From contig NC_049980.1 of the NCBI RefSeq assembly GCF_000003815.2, positions 25,688,272 to 25,752,271 of the forward strand: 64,000 nt of DNA. The letters run 5' to 3'. Origin of the DNA: Branchiostoma floridae. Taxonomy: Eukaryota > Chordata > Leptocardii > Amphioxiformes > Branchiostomatidae. The first letter of the stretch is position 1. Each line of letters opens with the position of its first letter. The position numbers and the translations under genes were made by a program. The notes under the pieces are model-generated. The model did not search any database and was not told the DNA's origin. It saw only the letters and a program-made list of their open reading frames with translations. Shown in pieces: positions 1 through 13,925 of this stretch.

Positions 1-3000
1 ATGAATGATAGTCCTGGAGCAAAGCCACGCGATAAAATCGACTTAATGAAACTAAAGCATGCTAGGTCACGTCTTACTTCACTCTGACTGTGCATTCATT
101 TGAGTCGTTTTTTTGCCATAAGTATGTATTTAAGATTCCCTTGTATTTTAGCAAGGAAAATGGCAAAAGGGCTAACTATTCTTACTACTTTCAAATAATA
201 GTGTTTTGCCAATTGTCATAAACATCTGTATTCTACAATCTACAAATTGTTACCATTCTCTGCCAACATTGTATGCATAGCTTTGATATATTTTTGGTCT
301 GTGCCTTAGTGCTTTTATCTATTAACACTTTTTATTAGAAACAACACTGGTGAAAACATGTTAACCATTAGAAATCAATGTTAACTGTATATTTTGTATA
401 TGAATGTATATTTAGCTCTGCGTTTATTATAATGTTTCTATTAGATGTATGATGATACAGTTGATACTAAAGGTTATTAACATGTTATGCATATGAGGCC
501 AACCATTATATACATGTATTTTTTCTCCAAAAATATCAGCATACATCATGAATCAGGGAACACAGAGGCAGACAGGACATGTAAAATCCATTCCTTATCT
601 CATGCAGCAGCTCTTGAGGGAAATGCTACATGATAAGAAATCGTATGGCAAGCCCACCTGCAATAATCTCCAAGCAGATGTAGGGGAGGCTAAATCATTT
701 TATTTTCCAAGCTACCTCTTCTCTGTCTCTAAATTGCATCTTAAACTCGACACAAAAAAGCAGCTAAGAAAAATTGTCAATTTAGCCTCGCAACATCTGC
801 TTGGAGATCACCTGTCTGTCTAACACTACTGCCAATGGTTTACTTTTTACCACAAACCATGTCATTGACAGAAAGGGTTTATTCAAGGGTCACAATGCCC
901 CTGTTTAATGACCACAACAACCTGTAAAACATGCTAATGGTCAACAATAGTCAGAAGTGCCTGTTTTCACAGTCTGTCTCTCAGTCCTTTACATTTTGTA
1001 CTGTTGAGGTATTACAACTAGCTCTGTAACATTACTTTGATGGAGCTTATTAAGTGCCAACACTTGTAAGATGGGCTACCATTACCAATTGTACCTTGCC
1101 GTCTTAATTATGCGAGACATATAGAGGTATCAGCCAATTACATATATTTTGCATGTCCAATTAGACTTCTTCCGTTTCAGCCACCCAAACAGCAATTGTG
1201 TCAGACATCTTGTCTATATAGCTTTATTACATGAAGGCAAGAATTATGAATAGATGTTATACAGTGAAAAGCAATGCATCATGTATCAATTTTTTCAGTT
1301 AGGTACATCATACCAGGCAAAGTAAAAGAGTCCTAACTATCTTTTTAAAAAAGCAACTCTTTAAAAAAGCGACTCAAAGCAATTTGTAATTATAACAGCC
1401 CACAAACCCTTACCAGAGGGTATGCAAGGACAATCGTTCCAATAAAAGGCTGGAGTAGAGGTTTTTCTTGTCCATTGTACCACCGTTATGTGTCTAAATT
1501 ACGGGTTAAGGCACACCTCGGACAATAGCACCTGCAGGAGATGAGGAAATAAAGGTTGACATTAGTGTTTCTGACTGCATTTAAGTCCCATTTAGGCCTG
1601 ACTATAGCTGGGGAGACCCTGTAATCCGTGTCCACAGGGTAAGATTAGTGTATCAGGAATGAAGTAATCTTTGCATCGGTAGTTTGTACTTTGCTCCCAG
1701 TGTGGAATCAGACCTCCCTGCAACTGTCTGTTCAAAGGAGAACCCATATAACCATTTACATTTACTAGTAGTGTGGTCCTGCTAAATTAGAGGCATGCAT
1801 TTCAGTGTTTTTACTCAGCTTCCCCCGAATGCTCAGAGTGTATTTCAACCAACCTCCTTGTGACAACTATGTGTGAATGCATGTAGGTCCTGGCCATACA
1901 GTGTTTAAACTTTATGATGACATATATAACACATCCTTCCGATGTTGGTTCGTTTACTTTGAGATAACACTATTTGCAGTGTAATTAGCAGAGAAGGAGA
2001 AGAAAAAAGAGCAGAGACAGGCACATTTATGTGTCTATAGATAGATAGAAATGTCTGAATGGATTTGTAGATACTAGCTAGAATTCTTAATGTTACATGC
2101 AGAACTTAAATGTGTTCAACTCTTTGTTGAATGGGTATACATTTGAATTAAGTGCACCAGAGATAAACAAGACAATGAAGGCTGCATTGTGCTGTCAACC
2201 CTGCTAGGTGGCAGTCCTGTACAAAAAGATGCAGGGCCATCTATAGTCAAGTGACAGACAAATGATTTGTTGGAAGGATTCTTCTGCAAATAGGAAACCT
2301 GGCCAAAAGGGCTCACGCAACTCTCAGGCTGATTATCGGGGCCTGTCAGTCACTTCAAACACAGAGATGCCAAGGAATTTGCAGATAATCCCATATTGTC
2401 CTTATCCCAGCTTCCACTAGCACGGTAATTGTAGTTTGTTGATTGCGTGCGTACACGGAATGAAGTCCTGGAATGGGTTGCGTATGTCATCAAGATCTGT
2501 CTGCCAAGAAGTCCAGACAAAACATTTAGTTTTTACCAGAAATACCCGGTGGAGTGAGCAAATGCTAAGTGGTTGTTTGTGTGTAATTGCATAGAATGCA
2601 TCATTAAGAAGACAGGAAAAGATATAGAGAGAGGGTTGATTTGTGAAATTTACATGCATTACCTCACAATGTCCAGAAAAGTAGTCTAGAAAAGGTTTGT
2701 AAGAGAAAGTGTAGTGATATACAGGTACCACCTGTCTGTGGTCAAGTCATCAGCTCTTCTGGGTGATTGACCTCTCTGACAAATTATGTGTAAAATTATA
2801 CAGTTAGAGATTACAGAAGACAAGTGGTAATAGGCTGGTTTGAAGAAGTTGCCCCTCCAGAAAGTCATAATTATTGTGTCAGAGTAGATCATTTGTTCTG
2901 ATGCTTTTAGTGTTTTGTTCCTACATACCATGTTTGTTTTTCTCGTACAAAAAGTGTTAAAAAAGAAGAAGAGAGCAGTGTATTGAAATAATTCAGGATG

Positions 3001-4080
3001 AGAATGAGTCAACATCTAAATAAAGTAACATGCTTTCAATCTGAACAAGCAGTCACATTACTGTAAACATGCTTCATGCACTAGTCTCCTAAGTGGCTTA
3101 TGCCTGCACAAACAAACCAGGCTTAACTGACCTGCAGCACCGTATCAGCTCACCTTGACCGAAAATGGTAAGGAGAAGTCAGCCAAGAAATAGGAGGCAA
3201 CTGCGATTGCATCTGTGTGTACAAAGACTCTGGTTGTTGTGCAGGTTTCCTCCCCTTTCAAAGTTACTAAAGTGGAAAGGCTAATTGTTCACCAGACTGA
3301 GGCAGTTAAGAGAGTCAAGTTTCTTGTCTGGTTAAGCTCTAGTTCAAGTACCTACCCCACCCAACCACCACCACTACCAAAATGGTATAGGCAGATAAGA
3401 ACATTCTACTTCCAAAGTTGGGTTGTTTTTTGTGTACTGTTAACAACCTGGTATTAGGATTTGCACCTCTGGCAAAAGCTTCAAACGGACAGAACTTGAT
3501 TTTCCACATTTGCTTTTGCTGTGTCACAAAAGATTGAAGTTTGATTTCAGAGAATCCGACGTAATTGCCATATTTACTCTGGCTCTCCAATGTGTTTCCA
3601 TGGTGGTAACCATGGAAAACAGAAACTCAGGGAACTTGAATGTAATAAAAGGCGGAAATGTAAATACACCATTGAAACAATTCGAATGGAGGTACAACAG
3701 ATGTGAAAACATAAGCAAGCAAAGGCACGCTGCCTGAGCTGAACAGCGTGGCCCTGGGTGTGAGGTCATTGTTTGCACCTGCTGTTACCTGTAGGTGGGG
3801 AGATGATGTCATCTCCAATGGCTGTGATTGGTCAGTTTGAGCCTATGACCTTTTGTGTACAATCTTCCCATTTTCTTGCAAGAAAAAGTGGGGATAAGCC
3901 CCTCCAAAATAGCTGTGGCTGTTTTCATGAACTCTGAGATAAGTGCATGCAGGACGCTCCTGTTTAATGTAGTGGGTTCTGTGGTCACATGACCTGAATT
4001 TTGACACATGGCTCCAACTTCCCGCTTCCCGTGTGGGCAAACAGGGCGATATTTCTTAGATTGTTTAGTCGTGAACGAAG
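1..4080. other. Non-coding, AT-rich stretch
   Basis: I see no convincing exon here. The open frames are short, have AT-rich composition and show no family resemblance. The one structured item is a foldback repeat near 664-809, listed separately. This may be intergenic or an intron of a gene that lies to the left. Confidence 0.5.
664..809. repeat. Foldback (inverted-repeat) element, core GCAGATGT
   Basis: Two arms of about 30 bp are inverted relative to each other. The left arm reads ATCTCCAAGCAGATGT and then runs into GGCTAAAT. The right arm is its near-perfect reverse complement. About 85 bp separates them. The same AAGCAGATGTTG core forms the arms of another foldback at 10090-10187, so this is probably a small dispersed non-autonomous element. 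Confidence 0.6.
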
Positions 4081-4099
4081 GTAGCGTCCCACAGTTAAG

Positions 4100-5420
4100 C
4101 ACTATAAAGACCATCAGTGAAGATACTGTCGTTTAGACGCTGTTATCTATCTACAGTATTTGCTAGGCGAAGAAAACGTGACTATTCCCTCGTCTATCGC
4201 ACGCACCCCTCCTCCCTGCTACGTGCGCCGGCGGTTATCCGGTCCGGTTTCCCTTGTTCCAACGCTAGGGCGCGCGCGGCGAAATCAATTAACCATCCGC
4301 GACACAAAAACAAGTACCATATGTTATTGTCACAGAAAATCAAAATTATACCGATATTTTACACTTGCTTCAGCTAGTTGTCAACAACACGGGACGATGA
4401 AAAATTACAAGGCAATTATTGGGAGGGCACAGTGTGGTTTAACCTATTGGGATGTGTAGCGGATGGATTTTTCTCCAGCCGCCAGTGTGCCGTAATTGCT
4501 TGGTGTGGAGAGCGTCAGTTGCATGCTTGTGCCAGCCCGCCTGGAGGCCTGAGTCTCCCCGGAAACTTGCCGATAGCGAGCCCACAGGAGTCATTAGAAG
4601 GTACGCTATTTTAAGTCACCAATTTGTGCACGATACAGAGAAATAATGACGGAAATCAAAGTCAGAGTTGATGTTGTAAAGAAGGAGAACGCCACGTTCA
4701 GCTGGGACGTGATTGCTGTAAACAGCGGCTACCGCCATTTTGTGTGTGGGTTTGAAAATGTTCGGGCGCACTTCGGTCATGTTATCGGTACTGTCTCAGT
4801 TTCCAGACGGCAAAACAATCACCAGATTAGGCCTCTGCATTCTGCATACTGTACAAGATTATGGCTGCACCATTTTATTCCCGTAAATAGATAGTTAATT
4901 CGTCGCTCGCCCCTCCTCCCATTTTACTATGTGGCATATGATGTGTAAGACGAGTGTTGCACTTTTTGTGTGTAGCGAATTTGAAACTGTTCAGTTCCTC
5001 AAAGATCGGCGGGCGTTAGTAACAGGGTTTTACATTTATTTTCCTTATGCAGCAGTATGTTTTACGAACGATAAATTCTGTAGGATGCTAGACATGGAAT
5101 TTTCACGTGAGGGCCGTGGGTCAAAGGTTTTCTTCCCAGCGGCGTTGCAAGGTAGATCTCCCTGTACGATTTTACTGCCCGGTGTTTTAGAAGGGAAGTG
5201 ATCGCTGCTGTTTTTAGTACGTCTTTCCAAGGACCCGGAGAGCTACCGTTGACTTATTGCCCTTCACTGAAACCTGTGGCATAAACATGAGGCAGGTGCG
5301 CCGTGCCTGGAAGCAAAGCCAGGGTTATCCGTCTGTGTACATCATCGCCGTTGGTAGGAGGGCTGTTGTGTATGCGGAAGGGGACGCCATGAAGAAAAGG
5401 TCGTGTCACGCCCATGAACT
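4100..5420. promoter_or_regulatory. CpG-dense block, candidate promoter / 5' leader of the 4.1 gene
   Basis: CpG dinucleotides are frequent here, for example around 4195-4310 where GCGCGCGCGG occurs. They are scarce in the flanking kilobases. No conserved protein is encoded in any frame. The first recognised coding exon downstream is at 18251 and begins with a splice acceptor, so at least one upstream 5' exon must exist. This block is the best candidate for its promoter, but the link is inference. It could belong to a non-coding or unrelated transcript. Confidence 0.4.
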
Positions 5421-8400
5421 ATATCTCATATAATGTGAACACAATGGCTGACTGCTGACGGAATAGCGCTGCTCAGTCAACTGTATTGTTTTGTTGGTGA
5501 TCGTGGCTTTGGAATAGCGATAATGTTTGAGTTAGCACCACCACAAGACCCCACCAACAGCCAACTAGGTCACTGATGGTCTTACTTATATCCATATAGC
5601 ATTCATTTCAAGGTAGATTTTAGCATGAAATTGGATTTAGAGGGTTTGCTTTGGGATCCACTGAGAAGCTTTAGAACTCAATATTGTTTCCAAATTTACA
5701 GAATTTTGATTGATTTTCATTTAAACACTCCTTTTGTATTGGTCTCACTCTTTGAGGCACGTTTTTGAATCAAAGAAACTCAGTAAACTATTACTGTCCC
5801 TCCCCAGGCATCAACTCATTTGTCCTAATTTGTTGTCCTCAAACTTGTGTCTTTGGGTTTATGGTACCCTCTTTTTTTCATGACTTTAAGGAATAGATAG
5901 CGCAGATACATTGAAATGTGAATGTTCCTTGCTGACAAATGTTAACAACATTTACATCAGAGTTGAAACAGATACGGTGGAAAGTAGATGATATGTGATT
6001 TATGAAAATAGAAACTGGCAATATTTTAGTAGAGATGAAGATGTATTCAATGTTGTCTAACCTTCATTTCAATCCCAATTTTAATGAAACGTCCTTGGAG
6101 TAGTCTGACAATTATATACTCACCAACAGGCAAATAAATAGCACTCAAGCTGAGAAAATAACAGGAAGGCTATTGTTCCTGCTTGTCTAAATGTCCGTTT
6201 AAGTTTGAAAATCTACCAGTAGTGAACATTCTGCCTTTATCTTTTCGCTGTTTTTAGAAATGCTTACAAATCTATGCTTGTTCCTATAATTGAGGCCTAA
6301 TAATTTAAAAGCATGAAATAGCTGATACAGGCTTTTATGTGAAAGGAGGTAGACAGTTTGTCTGATGACTGATTTAATTACCAAGTATTTCACACTGCCA
6401 TTGCCAAGTTGTAGTATGACATCATAGTTTCTCTCAGCGTTCCCATACTTGTGTTGTAGAGTTTGTACTGATGATGTGACAGTTCAGGTAGTTTTCTTCA
6501 TATTAAAATTATTATAGAACACAAATCATGGTATGTTAGTTGTACTTTTTTCAAGGTTTTTGAGGAATGGTTAATTTTGCACTGATTGTCTTGCATCTTT
6601 ATTACAGTGCTGTGTCTTTCAGTCAGAAAGGCTTTTTATTTCCACTGAGAAAAACAAGCCTTTAATTAATTAAAATGCAATCTCGTTTGTTGGAATTGCT
6701 ATTGCAATGGTATGATATGGATGTTTTTATCTGTTCTAGTATGTATGCCGTTAGATTTTATTATGTCACAGGTCATGTATTTTTCATGGCCAATAAAAGT
6801 ACAAGAAGAGGTCACACAAGCCCAATGAAATATTACCCGGCTGCAGTCAGATGAATCAAGTGTTTTTAGGGTGTGGTGAACTAATGTTGTTTGGATCCCT
6901 GCCATAAACTAGAGCAAATAGAATTGTCTGAGAGGTGCCAAGGGTTTAATAAATTACCACGAGCAAAGATGGATGTTGTTTGAGCAATTGTCATGTTATA
7001 ACCGTTATAGTGATGTATGTTGTTTTTGTACAGAAATCAACAGTCATATTAATCACAACTTCAAAGCAATATCATGATCACACAACCAAGTCAACAACAA
7101 CATGCATCATCATTGTTATTATAATTATTATTTTTTATTCTTTAAAATATTTAGACAAGTAAGCCTTGGAAGTACACTTATAGGTCAAGTTTAACATTTA
7201 TAATTTCATTTTTGGATTGACCCATGTAAGACCTTCCTGGATCCCCAGTCTTGAAATGTAATATCTTGAGTAATTGAAGCTCAGGGAGATGATCCTTGTT
7301 ATTGCTGCTGAAACTAATGTATTAGTCTGGAACTCATGGGAGTTGGAATAGCTGTGGGACATTATCCACTGCTTGTATTATCATGCTTGCGTTTCACCTT
7401 TCTTCCACTATGTGTAGTCGCAGTATTTGTATAATCACCTGTGCTATCAACATTCTAACATTCATTATCCAGTGACTGGTAGTATCAACTGTAACTGTAA
7501 GCTCAGAGTAGCTCTTGAAATGGCTGTTGCTATAATCCAGATAGTTGATGATATTCTTCCCACTAAAGCGAAGTGTCATTATGACGACATAAGAATTGCT
7601 CCTGAGGAAAAGGTCTGTTTTCTCTAAAGAAGGCATGACATGAGGGGAAGGAAAGAGGGATCCAGTGACAGGATGCTGCTTCCCCTCTGCTTTCCGCAAC
7701 TTCCCCTTTGATCTTGTGGAAACAGCAGAGTGGACAGCTGCCCAGCAAGCGTGGGTATACTTCCACTGTGTGGGTATACTACCAACTTTCATGGTTGTGA
7801 AACCCTGCTTTGTTGTTACCCCATTTTTTTGCATGTGACAGCAAACTGCTTGAGTGAATTGCTTAGGCTATCCCATGCCTGTGCGAAGATGGAACTTCAG
7901 CTATGTAAACCAGGACATGGGCTTTGCTGTGTTCAAAGGTCTTATGTAGAAGCCCCTTTGTCTATATGTTTATTAGTTTCTTACTATCCTTGTTTCTGTG
8001 TGGCTGAAAGTGTGCCCGAGCTGTAGAGCTTAAGCAGTGGTTTCACCTCTTACCTACCTCCTATTCAAGCCTGTGGCAGTGAAAATTATGGGTGCAAGAT
8101 GTGGTGAGTTTCAGACAATTGTTTCGAAACTGGAGAAGTTTAGCTCCCATGGTATGGTTCCAGTTGTTGGTGTCACTTGCACAGAGCAAGCGTGGCAATA
8201 CAGAGCCATGCTTTCATTTGTTTCAAGGGTCTGATGTAGAGCCACCCAGCTAGTACTAATGCAGACAGTTGAGAAATATGACCCCGTTCATTAGGCGAAT
8301 ATCCTTCTTGTGCCTCCATTACCCTTTACCTAAGTGCAAATTATGTTTACTACTGTTTCATGCTATGGCTGTGGCAAGAATGGACAAGCAAATATCCTCC

Positions 8401-10089
8401 AACTCCAGGTGCTGTTACACTTCTTCTATTGTTTACTGTGTACCTTAGAGTTTTGCGTGTTTGTGTTGTAATAGAAGTAGAGTAATAACGGGTTATGTGG
8501 CATACCTGCAGCAGGAAGTTTGGCCCAAGGTAACAAAGAAAAAGTGTATAATTTTTCTTTATAAATCTGTTGTATTCTAGGAATGAGGTTTTTTTTTTTT
8601 TTTTTACGAATGAGTCATGATTCATTGCAAAACACATGGAAGATTCATTGCAAAACACATGGTTTTTTATTCAACAAAACCAACGCCCTGAGAAAGAGAA
8701 AGAAAGACGGCAAGGCGGTCACCGCCGGCGGGTCCTTGCATTTGTGGGAGTGTATGTAAGGAAATCTCCCTCTTCTAAATATAGATGGTGACCTTGGTTG
8801 TGTTTTGATCTTTAGAAGATATTGAGCTTTCTTTAAAGTTGTTGTCAGTATGATGTAAAGGGTGTACATGTACAGTATATGGCAATCAAATGTGAAATCT
8901 GACATTGGTTAAAGTTAGAATACCATGCTTTGAATTTTTTTCATGGACTTTGATTCTCAAATAATCTTGTCTAAAGGAAAAGTGCTTCATTCAATTTATT
9001 GCTTAGTGACTAAAATCCTGACAGATATGAAAATGCATGTGATATAGTGACCTATACAAAAGTCAAACCTTGTGAAAGTGCAGTGCTAGAAGTCGCGTCT
9101 ATCTTCATGTCTAGTTATACCATGGGATTGCCCACCTTAATGGCAAAAGAATGTTCTTTCATCCTTAAGAAATTGGATGCAGTCTTTTATTGTATTTGGT
9201 TGGTTGCCTTCGTACAGCCAGGGAAGACCGCCCTGCCCAAGTGGATCAATAACGATTGCCTGTTTGGTATGCAGGCTGTGGTCCTGTTCCACTTCAATCT
9301 CGTCACAGTTAATTCATATTTCTTAAACCAATCTAGGCTGTGACTTGAGGCAAGCGGCATCTAGCCGCTGTGTTGGGAAACAAACTACAAGTGGGACCCT
9401 GAGCAGTAAGTCATGGTTGAGATATTTTCCTCTGTCTGGCAAAAGTCGCCGTTATCGTATATTTCAGGATTTTAGAGAGGAACCTGTTTACAGGGATTTC
9501 TAAATGCTTCGTGCACAAGCCACACAGCCTTGAGGCATTAGGTTGAAGGTAACCTGTGGCATGGTGGCATTTTCCTGTCTGGTGCATAGTGGTAACTGCA
9601 GGGCATGGATAGCGTTAGCAGCTTTTAGTTTTTGTTGTCAGTCCAGTTAATTTCATTAAAAGGTTAAAAGATCTGCTCAGTTGCTAGAAGCGATTGAAGG
9701 TTGCTGCTGTACAAAGTCTATTTGTGAACCAACTTCTATAATTTGTCTCTGTTGTGTAATCAAAGGCAAATGCTAAAAGGCATGAATCATGACAGAGTAA
9801 TGTTGGTAGGCAGATCTCAACCCACAGTTTATCTCTGGTTCTGCTCCCTGCTGGGAAAAGATTGGGTGTTTATAGACTGGGGTGAGAAAAGGCAGTGGGG
9901 TAGCGGTAATGAATTAACATGGTAATGACCCGTGCTAAACACTGCAGGGATTAACACCTAGTTGTTGATTTGAGATACAGGATATGATTTTGAAATGGGG
10001 AGGCGGAATTTAGATTTTATCTTTTGTGCTTGTGTGCATAGTTTGATGAAAATTGAATAAAGATGCTCATGTAGTAACAGGCTTCTGAA

Positions 10090-10187
10090 TTCTTCAAGCA
10101 GATGTTGGGGTGTGATATATTCCAAAAGCTGGTAGATGACTGGCAGAAAATATTTACACTATTCCACCCAACATCTGCTTGAAGATT
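10090..10187. repeat. Foldback element, core AAGCAGATGTTGGG
   Basis: The left arm TCTTCAAGCAGATGTTGGG is mirrored by the right arm CCCAACATCTGCTTGAAGA about 50 bp later. The core matches the foldback at 664-809. Confidence 0.6.
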
Positions 10188-12603
10188 AAAGGCGGTTGAA
10201 AATAGATCTCTTGACCTGAAGGTTGTAGACCCCTGAAACTTGCTTGAAAGCATGCTTACTATTCTAGCATGGTACAAAGCCATCATGGATTTGACCTAGA
10301 GCACATGGGGACCTATCAATACTTCACTGGGGGCATTCCTCCTGAGTTCTAGCAAGAAGCTGTGGGAGAGAGAAACTATCCCCAGGCAAGTCATTAGCAG
10401 CCCTTAGAATTCCTCTGGTAAGTCATGGATGGGTGGCAATCCTACTTTGGAAGCTTGAGGAATTTAGCTGTCACTTGTCGAGCCCCCTGTATCCAGAGGA
10501 TGGCCATTTTCCTGCTCGTGTAGTGTCAGTTTCTTGTTTGCAAACTTTGTAGGTACAGAAATAAGTTGTGTTGTTACAACTCGTGCATTTCTTTAATGAT
10601 ACTGATCGCAAGCAAAGAAATGTTTCCTGTCATACTTATTTTATAGGCTTGGAATAAAGATAGCAGGTGCACCATAACAGTGTTCCATATGCATTTATGG
10701 TTTAGGGTTAATTCTCTCTGCATTCTTGGTGCAGCCAATCAAAAACTATACTTTGATGTACCTATATCTTTACTTCTGAATGGATATCCATTCAGAAGGA
10801 AAATCCTTTGAGATGTTGACATTTAAAATATCACAGACTTGATGTAAGAATCATAAATTGACAGGGGGAAAGGCACATGTTTGGAATAATCAGCCAGCCT
10901 CTAGGGAAGCCTATCATGGCACAGTCTGGTATGGTGGACCAATTAGCTTATGTCAGATCCAAGGTGATAAGTAGTTCTCCTTTTTTAGTAAATGTCCTGT
11001 AGACCAAGTCAAGAATCAACTTTCAAAAGTATAAATCGTTTCTGTAATAAATGATTGTATGTGCTTCTCTGTATATGTCAACTAGTGTAACCTCCCTCTG
11101 GCACAACACCCTCAACACCAGCCTGGTAAAGACTCCAAATGTGCCTAACAAATGGAAGTTGACAGCAGGATTACTATTCAACCCCAGCACATAACTGGAG
11201 GAGACATGGTGGAAAGATATAACCAACAATTTTGGCATTCACAAAATTTGTTTGGGTTAAATCCAGATTAGTTATAAATGTCAACCTACAGAAAAACGTG
11301 TCTTTGACCTGCCTGGAATGCAAAATAATGCTCACAATTGAAGTTAATATATACCTGATGTGGAATGCTCAGGTGCTATGACAAAGTGTTGCTGAATACA
11401 GTAGACTATTAAATTTTCAGACAGTATGCTAGTCTACACAGAGAATTCATTCCATGGGCTGGGTTCATACAGTCAGCATGGCGTGCAAGAAAGACTTTTG
11501 GTCTTTTGTTACAGGAGGTCCTTGAACTCTTAACACCAAGCAGAGTCAAAGGGAATTGCAAACCCTTGGAGGGTGTGGCAAGAGAATGCCAACTGCCAAC
11601 TGGGCAGTATTGTGTTTGTAGTGAAACTTGCAAATTCACAAGAAGATTGTATTGTCCCCTCTCATGAACTACTGATGTGTTAAAAAGAAGCAACACCACT
11701 GTTGAATTAACTTGCAGTTATTCACTTTGATTCCCAGGCACTTGGATTTTACACTATTTACAGTACAAGGTACTTCACATCAAAGGCAATCTCAGTGGGA
11801 GAGTGCAAATCAGGCAATAAAGGATTTTGATTTTTACACCTGTGGTCTGGCTGACATCAAATATACCTTCTGGCTTGATAATTAAAGTGTTGTACTGTTG
11901 TCCCTATAAACCCTTCTCATTATTCTTACGGAGAGATAAGGATGATTCATTATTGCCTTGGGGGAGTGGGGCAGAGGTGTGACCCAGTTTGGAAGAATAT
12001 TCCCAGGCGTGTGCAGGATACAGGTGTTCCTCCAGGTAGCTGCGGGCATTGTAGGTATTTTCCCATGAAGAGGCCCTGCTTGTGAGGTATGTCTTGGTTT
12101 CACTGATTCAGGATGAAAGGCAGTCACAATACCTGCGGGTCTGAAAGCTGTCTCTATCTGATTTGTTGTATATCTGGTGGTTTTTGACAGTCTACTATGG
12201 CATTGAGATAAACTGAAAGTAGCTACACTTACTTTAAAAAAAAAAATTGTTAAAAACATGACATAGTATTTACTTTTTAGACAAAATGTGGTATTTTGGA
12301 ACTGTAAATAACATCTTTTGCCATGAGTGGGGTTATGAGGATGTTCTGTATAACAACTCCAAATGAAGTATTGTATCTTATTTGCTGGCTATGCTGAATC
12401 ACTGAACTAGGTCATTGTCACATTTGTATTCATACAAATTATGCTTCTTTAATGTCTCCCAGGGTTAAGAATGTGCATAAACCAGTCACTGTTATGGAAA
12501 GTCAAGGAAAGCCATTTGATAGTCCATTGTGCACAGTGTTCTTGGAGACTGAACAGGCAATGATGGAAAACTTCCTCACTCCACTTCACCCACCAAAGTC
12601 AAC

Positions 12604-13532
12604 CAGTGGCGGCGGCACCGTGGGGGCAGTGGGGGCGGTCGCCCCCACGATAAAATAAGCTGAAATATACAAAATCCAGCTGAAAACCTTGTGTATATTT
12701 TCACTAATGGAAATCATCATATCCCGCTAGTCTACTTGCAAAAGTTTACTCTGAAAATGCAACAAATGACGTTTCAGAGGGTCCAGATTTAAAGATTTCA
12801 AAGGACCTTCCTTGCGAGAACTCGCGTCTTCGGCACTGGACGTGGTGGGAAAATGTTGCCGGAGCGTCGTCCTCCACGATCCTTTATACTATTAGAAGTT
12901 TCATTATCAAACTAGCTTTGTTTGCAAGCTAAATGTTCCCTTCAAATGCAATAAATGGCATTTAAACTGTTCTGATTTCAAAATTTCTCCAGAGCTCCCT
13001 TGCGACGCGTCGACGGCTTGCGTCTTCGGGGCTCGCAACGAGGTAGTGTAAAAATGTTGGGGCGTGGATCGTCACCCTCAAAAATGGTTTTCTTAACTAG
13101 AAGTGTCATTCAATTCAGCTTAGTCTGTCAGCAAAATGTGTCCATCAAAATGCAGGAAATGGTGTTTCCGAGGGTCTAGATTTCAAAATATCCCAGAAAC
13201 TACCTTGCAACGGCTCGTGCCCTCGCCGCTCGAAATGGTGAAAATATGTTGGGGGCGTCGGCCTCAATAACTAAAGCTAAAACTATGTGTATTTTTGATA
13301 GAAATGCCATTGAAGATAGCTTATTCTGGCAGCAAAATTTGCCTCTCAAAATGCAGGAAATAGCGTTTCAGAGGGTTTAGATTTGAAAATTTTCCGGGGG
13401 TGCATGCCCCCGGACCCCCCTAGAAGGGTCACGCCTCCGGCGCGACGCCTCGGGCCTTCGGCCCTCGATTTAGTGATATTGTATATTACCAAATTTCGCC
13501 CCCACAACTAAAAAATGGTGCCGCCGCCTCTG
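12604..13532. mobile_element. Non-autonomous DNA transposon with internal ~200-bp repeats
   Basis: The ends are inverted copies. The left begins CAGTGGCGGCGGCACC and the right, on the other strand, begins CAGAGGCGGCGGCACC. Both are followed by a GTGGGGGC block. TCAAC directly flanks both ends, which looks like a 5-bp target-site duplication. The interior is four diverged copies of a roughly 190-205 bp unit, recognisable by AAATGCARNAAATG near 12753, 12942, 13147 and 13348. No transposase frame is present. The CAG-start ends resemble hAT ends, but the expected 8-bp duplication is not seen, so I leave the superfamily open. Confidence 0.7.
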
Positions 13533-13925
13533 TCAACAGACCGTTGTGGAAGGGGACAGGAAGTTTTGCTTTTATCTTGCAAATCGTAGTACCCACTGCT
13601 TAGCAACTGATGTAAAATTCATGCCACAGAACAGGAATGCCTTGTCATGCAGCTATGATGCAGGAATGCCAGTTTGTCCCGAACCATGTTTTCAGCTGCT
13701 GTTGTCCCATATTGTTCCATTCGTGTATGTGGTGCTATTGTGAAACAGATGACAGATATCTCTGCTACCCCTCTGGTGGGCCAAGTCAGCACATAGATTA
13801 GGGTTACCATAGGTAATGCACACATGCTGAAAGTTATGGGAGATAGCAGGATGGTACGTTTATGCTGTTTCAGATGTCGTGAACTACATCTCAGTACCAC
13901 AAGTAAACAAGTTGGGCTTTTTCTA

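Noticed and set aside
7394-7834. Minus-strand open frame of 146 codons
   Set aside because: AT-rich composition, no motif, no splice context; chance frame.
8588-8610. T homopolymer as a possible retrotransposon tail
   Set aside because: No element body or target duplication recognised on either side.
11882-12259. Minus-strand open frame of 125 codons
   Set aside because: No recognisable domain, and it begins in a poly-A/T stretch.
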